Assembly (NCBI GenBank): GCA_030180075.1
Contig: JASNJN010000075.1
Location: forward strand, 1 to 32,020
Source of the DNA: Mikrocytos mackini
Taxonomy: Eukaryota; Endomyxa; Ascetosporea; Mikrocytida; Mikrocytiidae
Reading direction: 5' to 3'
Length of the DNA stretch: 32,020 nt
Shown: positions 18,514 through 27,670 of the stretch, piece by piece
How the letters are laid out: each line of letters begins with the position of its first letter
Position numbering within the stretch: position 1 is the stretch's first letter
Made by a program: the position numbers and the translations under genes
The notes under the pieces: model-generated
Databases searched by the model: none
What the model was told of the DNA's origin: nothing
The model's input: only the letters and a program-made list of their open reading frames with translations

Positions 18514-20097
18514 ATGAACCAAAACACACTCATTTGTGATCTAGGAAGTTACACAGGAAAGTACTCACTTCATGATGGTATATCACCTTACAAATTTATT
18601 AATTCGAAAATTAAACACAAGAAAGCCCCGATTTACTATTTTTCAGATCAATTTGAGGAGATACATGATTGTACGACACTTTCGTTTATAAGACCTATGG
18701 ATTCGGGTTATTTGACTAACGAAACATCTGAAGCAGTGTTATTGAAGCATTTCCTAGTTTCAACAACCAGGGATGCTAAATCAAAGAGTCTTACTGTTAA
18801 TACAACTTTGAAACCTTCATTTTCCAACCCTTCTATTTTTGACTATAATATAGAAAGTTATTTAAAGATTAATACTGCGGTCAGAGGAAGAAAAGCAGCA
18901 AAGTTCTCGGAAATTTACGAAAAGTTTGAAAATCACAATAGTTTACCATTTAAAAAACTCGACATTCACGAGCCAACTTCGCTTTTTATAACTGAGCATA
19001 TTCTTGGTATTCCTCCTTTGGAAGAGAACTCAACAGATTTGTTATTTAACAATTTGAAATTCGACAAAGTATGCATCAATGATCCCAAAACGTACATTCT
19101 ATTCACCCCAATGAGAATATTCAACGAATTATCATTTATAGGATCTGGAAACAAATCTGAGAAAGTTACTTCAACAGGAACTATAAAAGATATCAAAGAG
19201 CATGTGATTATAGTGGACAGCGGGTTTTCGTTTACTAGAATAATGTTGTTCAAATATGACACCACCTTAGGAAGACACATCTTTGACAAGGCTAATTGTA
19301 TACAGATTGAAATTGGTGGGAAAGTTCTAACTGACAAACTATCAGAAATGCTAAGTTATCAGAAGATAGATTTAACTAGCGATTTTCTGGTTGTAAATGA
19401 TATTAAAGAATCTCTTTGTTCGAAAACCTTCTTTGATATAGTCGAGGAACTTAATAATTCACGGGCAAATGAAAGAAATGTTGAACACTTCCACAATTTT
19501 TCCTATGTGCTACCGAATAAAATGGATGTACTCAGAGGGTTTCCATTAAAAACGATTAAGAGCGAAGAAGAGAGGGCTAAATATCTTGATCGAGAAAAGT
19601 ATGACTCGTTACTCTTGGAAAACGAACTTTATCGAATCACTGAAGGATTATTCAGGCCAAGTGATATAGGTGTCGAACAAATGGGTATACCCGAAGCTGT
19701 AGCACATCTAATAAATTCTCGCCTACCTGAAACTGAAAAGGAACAATGTTTAGGGAATATATTTTGCGTCGGAGGGAATTTCAATATTAAAAATACAGCA
19801 ATAAGATTTGGAAAGGAAATTAAAAGCTACTTTTATGACAAATGGAATGTAAATGTATACTTCAGAAACAATACTGAGAATAAAATTATGATAGAAGAAG
19901 CAATGAACGAACTTCCTAACAATAATATTCAGTCCAATATTAAAATGGACCACAAGTTCATATCTTCTGAGGATATTTGTTGGATAGGGATGCATAATTT
20001 TGTTAATTCAAAAAATTCCGGGAAATATTTAGCAACGAAGAAAATGTCTGAAGAAGCTGGGCATCATAGAATCAGAGACATAATGAGAATAGTATAA
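18514..20097 (+). CDS. ARP6: Actin-related protein 6 (SWR1/SRCAP complex)
   Basis: From the ATG at 18514 (MNQNTLICDLGSYTGKYSLH, matching the actin-fold start TLVLDNGAYNxKxG) a 527-residue protein. Diagnostic ARP6 blocks: HVIIVDSGFSFTRI; IEIGGKVLTDKLSEMLSYQ; FSYVLPNKMDVLRGF; LFRPSDIGVEQMGIPEAVAH; and FCVGGNF in place of the actin GGxxxxpG. The C-terminus (ICWIGMHNF, then MSEEAGHHRI) follows the WxGG and EExG end of ACTR6. ARP6 is a core part of the chromatin remodeller that exchanges H2A for H2A.Z. It is longer than human (about 396) or yeast (about 438) Arp6 because of an insert of about 100 residues after LTNETSEAVL. The frame extends upstream to 18490 but has no ATG there. Intact. Confidence 0.9.
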   Translation: MNQNTLICDLGSYTGKYSLHDGISPYKFINSKIKHKKAPIYYFSDQFEEIHDCTTLSFIRPMDSGYLTNETSEAVLLKHFLVSTTRDAKSKSLTVNTTLKPSFSNPSIFDYNIESYLKINTAVRGRKAAKFSEIYEKFENHNSLPFKKLDIHEPTSLFITEHILGIPPLEENSTDLLFNNLKFDKVCINDPKTYILFTPMRIFNELSFIGSGNKSEKVTSTGTIKDIKEHVIIVDSGFSFTRIMLFKYDTTLGRHIFDKANCIQIEIGGKVLTDKLSEMLSYQKIDLTSDFLVVNDIKESLCSKTFFDIVEELNNSRANERNVEHFHNFSYVLPNKMDVLRGFPLKTIKSEEERAKYLDREKYDSLLLENELYRITEGLFRPSDIGVEQMGIPEAVAHLINSRLPETEKEQCLGNIFCVGGNFNIKNTAIRFGKEIKSYFYDKWNVNVYFRNNTENKIMIEEAMNELPNNNIQSNIKMDHKFISSEDICWIGMHNFVNSKNSGKYLATKKMSEEAGHHRIRDIMRIV

Positions 20098-20238
20098 ATA
20101 TTTATTCATGGGTTATACTTTTAAAATCATCTTGATTAAATAATGTTTATAAACATTAAACATATTGATGACGTTTAATGGTAAACAACACATTCGTACT
20201 TTAACAAAACTATATTTATACATTTAATTTAGAATCAC

Positions 20239-21390
20239 TTATTTCTGTTTTTGTTCTTTTATAACTGTCTGTGTTTTAACTTCAACTCTACTTTTACATG
20301 AAGAAGTTGAATTAAAATCAAGATCATTATTATTACTTTCTGCAAAATTTTGAATTGGGCAATTAAATACATTATTAACACCCAAGAGAACTCTATCAGT
20401 ATTGTTTTTCAAGCTTACGGCCACCTTGTTCAAATCTCCTTCCATCAAGTTTCCAGCTATTCTAAAGTCACTAAGATGATTTAATTGATCTATAGTTTTA
20501 AAGTCTAAGGCTACTTTTGATTTAATTTTGTTGTTGGAAATGTCAAACTTTTTTATTTTGGAAAGAAATAATAAACGTCTGGAAAAATCTTTTATTTCCA
20601 TGAAGTTGTTTTCCAGATAGTTATTACTCAAATTAAGTTCTTCCAAATTCTATAGGTTGAAAATAGTCATTGGGAATCCTTCTTTAAGTTTATTGTCGGC
20701 CATATTTAACTTTTTCAAGAACGAAAAGTTTCCTATATCATTTGGGAGTTTTCCTTCTAAATTATTTGAAGGAAGATTCAATTCAATTATATTTCCTTTT
20801 TCATTACAAACTATTCCGTAAGTTTTGTTTGGACATAGTTCATAATTCATGTCCCATTTAGCGTGCCATTTACTCCCTTTAAGTTCAATCCAAAGACTTT
20901 CTAACTGTAGTGCGTCTTCTTCTGGGGCGGATACAAGTTTGAGGTTATTTATAGTTGTTTGGACTTTAAATTTATCCATAACAGGTTTCCCGAGTGGGAC
21001 ATACTCAATTAGAATATCGTATATCGAACCTATGCGCAAGTTCTCATCCATAGGGTATACTGAATCTATATAATTGGATTTGGTGAGCGTAAGCAGCGTA
21101 AGAAGATCAAAAAAGAAAACATTCTTTTTCGTATTTTCTAATGTGAGCTTGAACGTCACTGCGTGCTTAGGGACGGGGTCTTTAGCTGGGCCTCCTTTAG
21201 ACAGAAATAAAACCTTAAAGGTTCCATGTTGTGGAACTTCTGAAAGTTGGATTTCCAGTTTAAAGCGGTATGTAATCAAATCGCTGTTTACTGGTGATGT
21301 AACCGTGATATCACATAATATATCTACTATTTGTATATTCAAAAGCAGTAGAAGTGCTAAACATGCTCTGTTGATTCTAGAATTGTTCAT
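20239..21390 (-). pseudogene. Secreted plant-type leucine-rich repeat protein, interrupted by an in-frame TAG
   Basis: The minus-strand frame runs from ATG 21390 to 20239 with one stop, TAG at 20652-20650, in the middle of an LRR: MTIFNL, stop, NLEELNLSNNYL. No indel is needed, so a single base change (for example from AAG or CAG) created it. Residues 1-25 are a signal peptide (ACLALLLLLNIQIVDILC). Then comes a beta-rich domain of about 130 residues, an LRR N-cap of plant type (YELCPNKTYGIVCNEKG), and repeats IIELNLPSNNLEGKLP, FLKKLNMADNKLKEGFP and KFDISNNKI. The C-terminal tail is Asn/Ser/Lys-rich with no obvious membrane anchor. Total length would be about 383 residues. Such proteins are usually extracellular binders. 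The stop may mean inactivation, readthrough or a base-call error. Confidence 0.8.
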
Positions 21391-21705
21391 TTGATCTTTT
21401 GATTTTATTTTTCAGAATACAAAATAAAAGTTTTACACGCTCTCTGCATAAGATGTGTCCATTCCAGGGTCAGAAAACTACAGTAAAGAATATGTATGTT
21501 TCATTATGAAATATACCTAGATATTAAAGCATAAAACTTCTAAAAGAACAAAAACAAAAACAAACTTTTAGCAAACAGTCTCTTCTCCACTTTCTACCAA
21601 TTTTATTAAAATATGACTCCTTCATAAAATAGATCATTTAAGAGAGCATATAAAAATGCGTTAATTCGAGTTCATTTTAACGCCTGATTCAGAATTGGAA
21701 TTGAA
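21391..21705. promoter_or_regulatory. Divergent upstream region of the LRR and secreted-protein genes
   Basis: 315 bases between two start codons pointing apart, both for signal-peptide proteins. AT-rich and non-coding, long compared with the 24-bp divergent spacer of HEM/ARP6, so it may hold shared control elements. No specific site recognised; a tattaa-like box (catataaaaatg) lies about 50 bases before the 21706 start. Confidence 0.4.
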
Positions 21706-22410
21706 ATGAATTATTCGACTAAATTTATTGCACTAATTCTTTTCATCTTATATGAAAGAGCCACCTACTGCTCTGAACTTAAGATCAGAAAAATTGAAGC
21801 TATGACAGAACCTGCCTTCTGTAGTGAACTATGGCTCGCGGGCGGTTTTAAGTTGAAAAACAGCACGTTAAATGTTACTTTGCCGATCACAACACCGAGT
21901 ACAATTTGGGAACACGTAAAAACGAGAATTTTAAACCAGGATTTAAATGAGCTGCATATTACATTAGAACGACCCTTAACAACTGATCCAGTTACCTTGA
22001 ATCAGCAAGTTAGGAATTCGACAACAGGTCAGTTAGAAGACAAAATCACTATAACTTTCAACAAGGATTACATCGAGTGGGAAACAGGATTGTGGACTCC
22101 AAATGGGCAGCCTTCTGCTTTGAACAGCTGTACGATGAATTTAAGAGATGATAGACAAATTTCAACATTGTTCGACTTATCTAGTTTGGAATTACCAAGT
22201 AATAACGCACGTTGGTTTTTCTGTGTGAACTATTCTTTCAGAGTTAGAATCGCCCCAAATAACGACGTTAGTCCAATACAGGTGGTTCTTCCAAATTTCC
22301 TTTATATGCAAATAAGTTTGATTCCTGTCGATCGATGCCCACAACCATCAACATATTCTCCGGTTATGGAGTTTGAATTTGAAGCCGACTTCGGATATCA
22401 ATGGATTTAG
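21706..22410 (+). CDS. Predicted secreted protein of unknown family
   Basis: A 234-residue ORF with a clear signal peptide (KFIALILFILYERATYCSE, cleavage likely near residue 22-23). The mature part is beta-rich with several N-glycosylation sequons (NST, NVT, NST, NYS) and scattered Cys (FCSEL, NSCTM, FFCVN, DRCPQ) that could form disulfides. No transmembrane segment or GPI signal follows. I do not recognise the fold; the density of sequons and cysteines fits a surface or secreted adhesin-like or carbohydrate-related protein, but that is only a guess. It is divergent from the secreted LRR gene, and its stop is 35 bp from that of the membrane-protein gene on the other strand. Intact, GC content as in neighbouring genes. 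Confidence 0.8.
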   Translation: MNYSTKFIALILFILYERATYCSELKIRKIEAMTEPAFCSELWLAGGFKLKNSTLNVTLPITTPSTIWEHVKTRILNQDLNELHITLERPLTTDPVTLNQQVRNSTTGQLEDKITITFNKDYIEWETGLWTPNGQPSALNSCTMNLRDDRQISTLFDLSSLELPSNNARWFFCVNYSFRVRIAPNNDVSPIQVVLPNFLYMQISLIPVDRCPQPSTYSPVMEFEFEADFGYQWI

Positions 22411-22445
22411 GTGAATAAGTGAAGTTGTAGGTTGTTATGCTAACA

Positions 22446-23795
22446 TCAATTAGTTAAGTTGTACACATTTATCTTTGTTCTGTAAAACACTCCTTTAATT
22501 TGGTTGTTGATGCTATCCAACATTGTGTAAGCAATTAATACAGAAATTGAAACTATAAATGTGACGTTGAAATATACATTGTAAATGATCCCTACCTCTA
22601 GGTCTTTAAACTTCTTAATTCCAAATGTTTTGCTAATCATAAGAATGGACCTGAGGTTTGTTGTAAAGAAAATTAAAATGCCTATGATGTACATTAAGAA
22701 GTAGTTCTTTAACAAAAGTGAGCTTGTCATTGTGCTTCTATTATATATTTCTTTTGATAGTTCATGATTTTCAATCTTAATTTTAATATCTTTAAATGCT
22801 CGGTATAAACTTACATTGTTAAGAACACTGTAACTTAAATCCAAATCGACATCCTTGGTCATAAAACCGATTTTGCTATTGATAATCCAACGGGCCGTTT
22901 TAGACATAAATGATTCTTCGTGTGTCTCTTTTATAAATCTCCCGAAAAGTAATAAGTTTATTTTTGTCAAAGCTGCAAATGAAACCTTTCCTAAGTTTTG
23001 ATAAACAAACTTCAGTATGTTTTTGAATTTACTTGTTTGTTTGCTCCTCATTTTCAGCCCTATTATGAAGAAGATGTTTCTTGCCAAATTAATGAATACC
23101 AGGGAAGAAACTAGGTAAAATAATAGTGCTGTTATCGATCCACAAACCATGAATAAGTTCATGTATATGTTTCCTTCTTTCTTTGCAATAAAAATTATGT
23201 GTTTGGAAAGTATCAGGAAAATAGACGACCAAGCTAAAACCAGGATACAGTAAAATAACATAAATGGAGCTAGAACAGTCCAAAATATTAAACATTGTTT
23301 CTTCGTTTCTTTTATGAATCCAATGTCGCAGAATGAAAGCTTCCCATCGGCCAATATCGATTTGGAACGAAATGCCACCAGGAAGGGGACAAATAGGATC
23401 ATCTGAGTAATTATTATTACTGTTAGAACAACTTTTAACGGGAACCAGAGTTTAAAGATAGCCGTTAGACATGTGAAAAGAAGTTGGAGACAAATAAGGT
23501 ATATAAGGTGGTTTCGCTTTGTTGAATCGTGAATGTATAGAAAATGAGTCAACCGTAGGATGATCAGGTATATTACAAGTAGAGGTATTAAGTAGAACTC
23601 CAACAGAAAAAGTAGATTCCTATAAAAAATGTATAATGCTTTGTGGTAATAATTTGTTCCCTTCGTAAGAATAAAGGCAGCGATTACCTTTATTATCGAA
23701 GTAGTAATGAAGGAGAAGATAATGAAGAAATAGTACTTTTCTTTTAGCTTAGTTGTGGATTCATGGTCAGTTGATGGTACAAGAAAGTATGTCAT
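22446..23795 (-). CDS. Multi-pass membrane protein, possibly CTL/SLC44 (choline-transporter-like)
   Basis: A 449-residue ORF with about eight hydrophobic segments (roughly residues 22-42, 57-85, 96-112, 117-140, 168-200, 212-245, 360-385, 405-428) and a hydrophilic loop of about 110 residues between the sixth and seventh. The segment GSITALLFYLVSSLVFINLA, then NLGKVSFAALTK, loosely follows the GSxxxxxLI...R and NxxAYSxIAxxG blocks of CTL/Pns1 proteins, which would suggest a plasma-membrane or organelle transporter. The similarity is weak and other families remain possible. There is no signal peptide; the start at 23795 is preceded within 20 bp by AAATTT. It is the last intact gene before the AT-rich desert. 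Confidence 0.72.
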   Translation of the reverse strand: MTYFLVPSTDHESTTKLKEKYYFFIIFSFITTSIIKVIAAFILTKGTNYYHKALYIFYRNLLFLLEFYLIPLLVIYLIILRLTHFLYIHDSTKRNHLIYLICLQLLFTCLTAIFKLWFPLKVVLTVIIITQMILFVPFLVAFRSKSILADGKLSFCDIGFIKETKKQCLIFWTVLAPFMLFYCILVLAWSSIFLILSKHIIFIAKKEGNIYMNLFMVCGSITALLFYLVSSLVFINLARNIFFIIGLKMRSKQTSKFKNILKFVYQNLGKVSFAALTKINLLLFGRFIKETHEESFMSKTARWIINSKIGFMTKDVDLDLSYSVLNNVSLYRAFKDIKIKIENHELSKEIYNRSTMTSSLLLKNYFLMYIIGILIFFTTNLRSILMISKTFGIKKFKDLEVGIIYNVYFNVTFIVSISVLIAYTMLDSINNQIKGVFYRTKINVYNLTN

Positions 23796-24366
23796 AGTTT
23801 TGAAAATTTATTTTCAAAAATACAACAGCATGTGTTTATGCTAGTATATGCGCGTTTGGATGATGCAATACATCTACGAACTTCTTAATATAACAAAAAA
23901 CAATCTATTCAACTAGCGGATAGTGTTTGGGAAATAAATCTGAGTTTTGGTCAAAACATCAAATTTTATTTCTTCAAGTCGAAGTTTATTGGTAAAATAT
24001 TTATTCTAACACTGAACTTAAGGATTTTGATTTTGTTCTTTATTATTCTAGTTTACATCCATATCCATCTGTGGAAAATAATTAGAATACCATTTGAATT
24101 TATTTATTTTGTTCCATCACCTTTTAAAACCACGTTTATTTATTAAAAAAATCACCATATCTGACCAGTATCTCAATTATTGCTTTAATTTCACTATCTT
24201 ATCATCTTCCTCTGTTTTATGTCCGTCAGTTTATTTCCTCCAACGAACACTTTATTTTGGCGTATAATTTGGTATATCATTTAAATGTCCTTTATATGGC
24301 CAATAAATGGCGCCAAGTAAGATCCCGGTCCTTGAGATCGATCAAGCACATATTCATTTGTTCTTT
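23796..24366. other. Start of AT-rich gene desert, nothing recognised
   Basis: About 570 bases after the last intact gene. No ORF of note, no repeat pair or RNA motif seen. A promoter for the leftward membrane-protein gene must lie at its left edge (AAATTT near 23807). Confidence 0.55.
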
Positions 24367-24374
24367 GTCATAAC

Positions 24375-24573
24375 TAGGGATCGGAAAATATATGACAAAA
24401 AATGGAAAATATATGATTATATATGATTTTGCCGAAATCTAATTATAATTTCGAATTTTCAATAAAATAAAATATATGAATTCCTTCAAATCGGCGTAAT
24501 TATGGGCGAAAATTTTCCAGAAATTTGGCAAAAATATATGATTTATACCAAATCACATGTTTTCCGACCCCCA
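24375..24573. mobile_element. hAT-type MITE, 199 bp
   Basis: Begins TAGGGATCGGAAAATATATG and ends with an imperfect inverted equivalent (cacatgttttccgaccccca; about 17 of 21 pair). Flanked by GTCATAAC (24367-24374) and TTCATAAC (24574-24581), 7 of 8 identical. The interior is rich in the word atatatgat. No coding capacity. Confidence 0.8.
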
Positions 24574-24581
24574 TTCATAAC

Positions 24582-24966
24582 CAGTCGGTTAAATCCTATA
24601 ACAAAACTGTTATATGCCATGCGGTATCCTTATTTCTCGCTCATCATAAGTACGAGGTTCCTGTACTTAATTTCCTGTTTTCTTTCGTTTTTCTGAAAAT
24701 GCTCGGATAAGATATCCCCACTTCAATGATTTTCTCTTTCGTTAGTTTTTTACAACTACGGCAAACTCCAAGAAGGTTAGCCGGTTTTTGTCAAAAATTC
24801 CTTGGATTGGCTAGACTTTCAGAGTTTACTGAAGTTGGAATTGACTATTTATAAAATAATATTGATTGCTAAATTTTATTCATTTAAAATAAATATATTG
24901 CTTTCAATTCCGATGAAATTATTTTCAACTATAGATATTAATTGAAATAATTTTGAAATATATGTA
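24582..24966. other. AT-rich spacer with a short decayed ORF on the minus strand
   Basis: Between the hAT MITE and a pogo-like terminus. On the minus strand about 65 codons (24843 to 24644, one internal stop) read as protein-like sequence with a CRSCKKLTKEKIIEVG block, richer in G/C than its surroundings. One CxxC pair is visible, no family recognised. It may be a transposase or gene remnant. Confidence 0.35.
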
Positions 24967-24990
24967 CAGTCAAACCTCTATATAACAAAC
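24967..24990 (+). mobile_element. Solo terminus of a pogo/Tc1-like element
   Basis: TA followed by CAGTCAAACCTCTATATAAC is the classic start of pogo/Tigger-type elements (CAGTxxAACCTCxxTATAAC). I could not find the inverted partner to the right within the window, so this is a truncated copy or its other end has decayed. Confidence 0.55.
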
Positions 24991-25554
24991 AACAACACAA
25001 ACAACTCACATAGTACAAACAAACATGGAAAATTGTCATCATTTATCTTCCAAATTGTTACAAAAAAAATCTCGCCAATCAAAATATTTTCCGATATTTT
25101 GTATAAATTGTGTTTTTGTTTTAGAATGATTAAATTAATTTTATGGAAATTTACAAAAATGTATTATTTTTTAGTTTACTAATGGGATTTTAATCTAACA
25201 AACAAGCCACGATTTTGTTTCAAAATTTTGAAATTTTTTATTATCAATGGTTTGTTTAGTTCGTTTATGTTTTAAAGATAAAATATGGCATTTTTAAAAA
25301 ATTGAAGTCCATTAACAAATTAGTTTGAAAAGTATTTTTGGCGAAATAAAATTCGTAGTTTTAAAAGAAATATAATTCGAATGGTTTAAAAAGCTTTTAT
25401 AACTTTTCAAAAATTATATAGATATTAATAAATGTTAATAAAGATAAAAACACAACAAAATGTGATATAAAATGTTAACTCTATACATATTCGAACATTT
25501 TACCCGAAATTATTACTCGTGATATCTCCTAGTTGTTTGGTCAATGCAATTTCA
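24991..25554. other. AT-rich stretch, nothing recognised
   Basis: Very AT-rich, many stops in all frames. It may be the decayed body of the pogo-like element whose terminus lies just to the left, but no transposase motif is readable. Confidence 0.45.
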
Positions 25555-25990
25555 TGTTCATCTCTTATATGTACCTCACATATTGTCAATATTTTGGGTA
25601 TGGACAATTAACTCTCTTTAATTTATTGTTTTGATATTCAAGAGCACAAAGTTATCGATATGATATGTTACAAAATGTTACTACTCAATTGAATATAAGT
25701 CATTTATATGCTAACCATCCATCTGTTGATGTAACAGATTCTTCTTTTCGTAATTGTCTATTATATGTTTAACATATACATAATTCTATTAGGAACAAGA
25801 ACAACAAACATTTCCTTGGTTGTTCGGTTCATTTCCCCGAGTAACCATTCATCGGAAACAAGATGCCCTCGCTGGTATTTGCGTTTATAGAGTAACGTTT
25901 CGTCGATTTATATAAAGCTATCTTCCCCGTCAATCTTTTAAAATGATCTAAAGTGGGATCCAAGGCATATATTTCTAAGTAGTTTCACAT
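25555..25990 (-). pseudogene. Merlin (ISXO2/IS1595-like) transposase remnant
   Basis: Not visible as a long ORF, but on the minus strand three blocks come in the right order and spacing. IDETLLYKRKYQRGHLVSD then WLLGEMNRTTKEMF and VVLVPNR (25907-25764, fully open) match the ISXO2-like signature xEIDExxxxxRKYxRGRxVxxxW...RxTxKxFxxxVxxR, with the first catalytic Asp. SVTSTDGWLAYK (25738-25703, another frame) matches GTxIxSDxWxAY with the second Asp. A weaker NIDNM, stop, GTYKR (25593-25561) lies where IExxWxxxKR would give the third acidic residue. Spacing of about 61 and 45 codons fits the family. Several stops and frame changes make it an old inactive copy. Merlin elements are abundant in Microsporidia and some chytrids. 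Confidence 0.75.
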
Positions 25991-26042
25991 TTTGGCAAAC
26001 AGTAGTTCGACTTGCTGTCGATATTGCATTCTCGCATTAATA

Positions 26043-26370
26043 CAGTCGAGTATCGTATAATAAACGATCCTATTAAACTTTAAAGGGTGTTTTCTAACAT
26101 TTAAAAAATAGTTTATTATAATATCAAACCTTAAAATCAGAACTTGAAAACCTTTATTTTAGAGTCATACATTCTAATAACTTTATCAATATATAATTGA
26201 ACAAACATGATTTTATGATAGTTTCATTATGCGAAATTGCTCTAAAATGGCACTTTTATCGGAAATATGAGAATAATACGCGTTAATAAATTAATTTACT
26301 GTCGGAATAGATCATATAATAAACTGTCATTTCGGAAATGCAGTTGAGTTTATTATATGATACACGACTG
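26043..26370. mobile_element. MITE with CAGTCG termini (Tc1/mariner/pogo-like)
   Basis: Left end CAGTCGAGTATCGTATAATA (26043 on) and right end the reverse complement of CAGTCGTGTATCATATAATA (26348-26370), about 23-bp inverted repeats with two mismatches. TA precedes the left end; TG follows the right end, so one side of the expected TA duplication has changed. A second internal inverted repeat (atcatataataaact/agtttattatatgat) lies just inside the right arm. Confidence 0.72.
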
Positions 26371-27129
26371 TGTATCATATTTATATACCCATACATACAA
26401 TATAGGAATTTTACTTGTTTATAAGTCTTTACTCTAAATGTTGAGATACCCCTTTAGCCGTACCAATACGAACACCGTAACCTAGAAATACGCATCTTTT
26501 ATATAAACACCCTAGAGCGATTCTAATGAGTAGTAGACCATATCGCAACAAGCACAACATCTCTCAACTTTTAACCAAACCCATCGATTGATAATGCTCA
26601 ATAATGTTTCCACTTCTATGTATATCTTGCAGCAAAAATGCTAAATTAATAATCTGGAAAAAATCAAAACCCCCGACTTAAATATACAACGTATAAACGA
26701 TAAACAGATAAATAAACAATATATCAACCTATAATACAGTTTTAATTCCACAAATTACAACGAATATATCCCATGTTACGACTGCACTCCATCCCACCAT
26801 TCTAATATAAATAAAGACCGTATAAATAAATTATTTAGATATATTATTTAGGAATAATTTTTCATTTTGTCTGATATGTTTTCGCATAACTATCTGAAAT
26901 AATTACCGCTTCATTTTCGCTTATAATTTTTTTATACGGACAACCATATAGATTCTAAACTTCACAAAATCCCTCATTAAATATGATCATCTCCGTTAAT
27001 ATTAAATATACATTAAGCAGTTCATGCTCAATGAAGACTTTCAAGTCGGAAGTTTCGTTCCAATTTTGATTTGAAAGAAATAGCTCTTTTATGGAAATGA
27101 ACTAGTTCAACGTATTAATAAGTAGTGAT
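26371..27129. other. AT-rich desert, nothing recognised
   Basis: About 760 bases without a credible ORF, repeat pair or RNA. Scattered short C/G-richer words but no pattern I can name. Confidence 0.5.
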
Positions 27130-27266
27130 GATACAAAATTGACACAGCTGACACATTGACAAAATTGTCATGACACACCGTGACAATTTTGCCAAAAACG
27201 AGAATTTGACACAATTTTCAAATTTGGAAATTTTAGGGGTGTGTCAAATTTCAAAATGTGTCATGA
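27130..27266. repeat. Cluster of TGACAC/GTGTCA words, MITE-like
   Basis: Within about 140 bases the word tgacac or its complement gtgtca, or close variants, occurs about eight times in both orientations, including the palindrome tgacaaaattgtca and an end pair cacattgacaaaattgtca / caaaatgtgtcatgac. Looks like a small element with subterminal inverted repeats, but I cannot fix its borders or a target duplication. Confidence 0.45.
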
Positions 27267-27275
27267 CTAGGGCAA

Positions 27276-27662
27276 CCAAAAATAGCAACTATAAAATAGC
27301 ATTATCAGCACTTATAAAATCGAGTTTTGATATAAAATAAGCATTTATAATCACTGTTTAATTCACCAAATAAATCATTTCAATATTGATTTATATATTA
27401 AATATTTTGTTGAATTGAAACTCTAGGATGATCTGAAATAAGTTTCGATATTATTTCGAATATCCAAACAATTTAATCAATATATACGAAGTTTAAAATG
27501 ATACTTAAGAGAATTACCAATCTTTTATTTCATACGACAAATATTTATTGTGTATTTAAATATTTTCATTGAATTCAGTTCATACAAATATAATTAATAT
27601 GAATAATTTTATTAATTATTAAATTCCACCTATCAAGATCACTCTTGTTTTTGATATATACA
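27276..27662. other. AT-rich spacer, nothing recognised
   Basis: Roughly 390 bases before a hAT MITE. It starts close to a hAT-like word tagggcaacc but no matching partner with a target duplication was found. Confidence 0.45.
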
Positions 27663-27670
27663 GTTTATAC

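Noticed and set aside
24502-24710. Two overlapping plus-strand ORFs of 61-64 codons
   Set aside because: They begin inside the hAT MITE, cross its border and show no protein-like composition.
25861-25930. Short G/C-richer segment as a promoter or gene start on the plus strand
   Set aside because: Its composition is explained by the Merlin transposase block on the minus strand.
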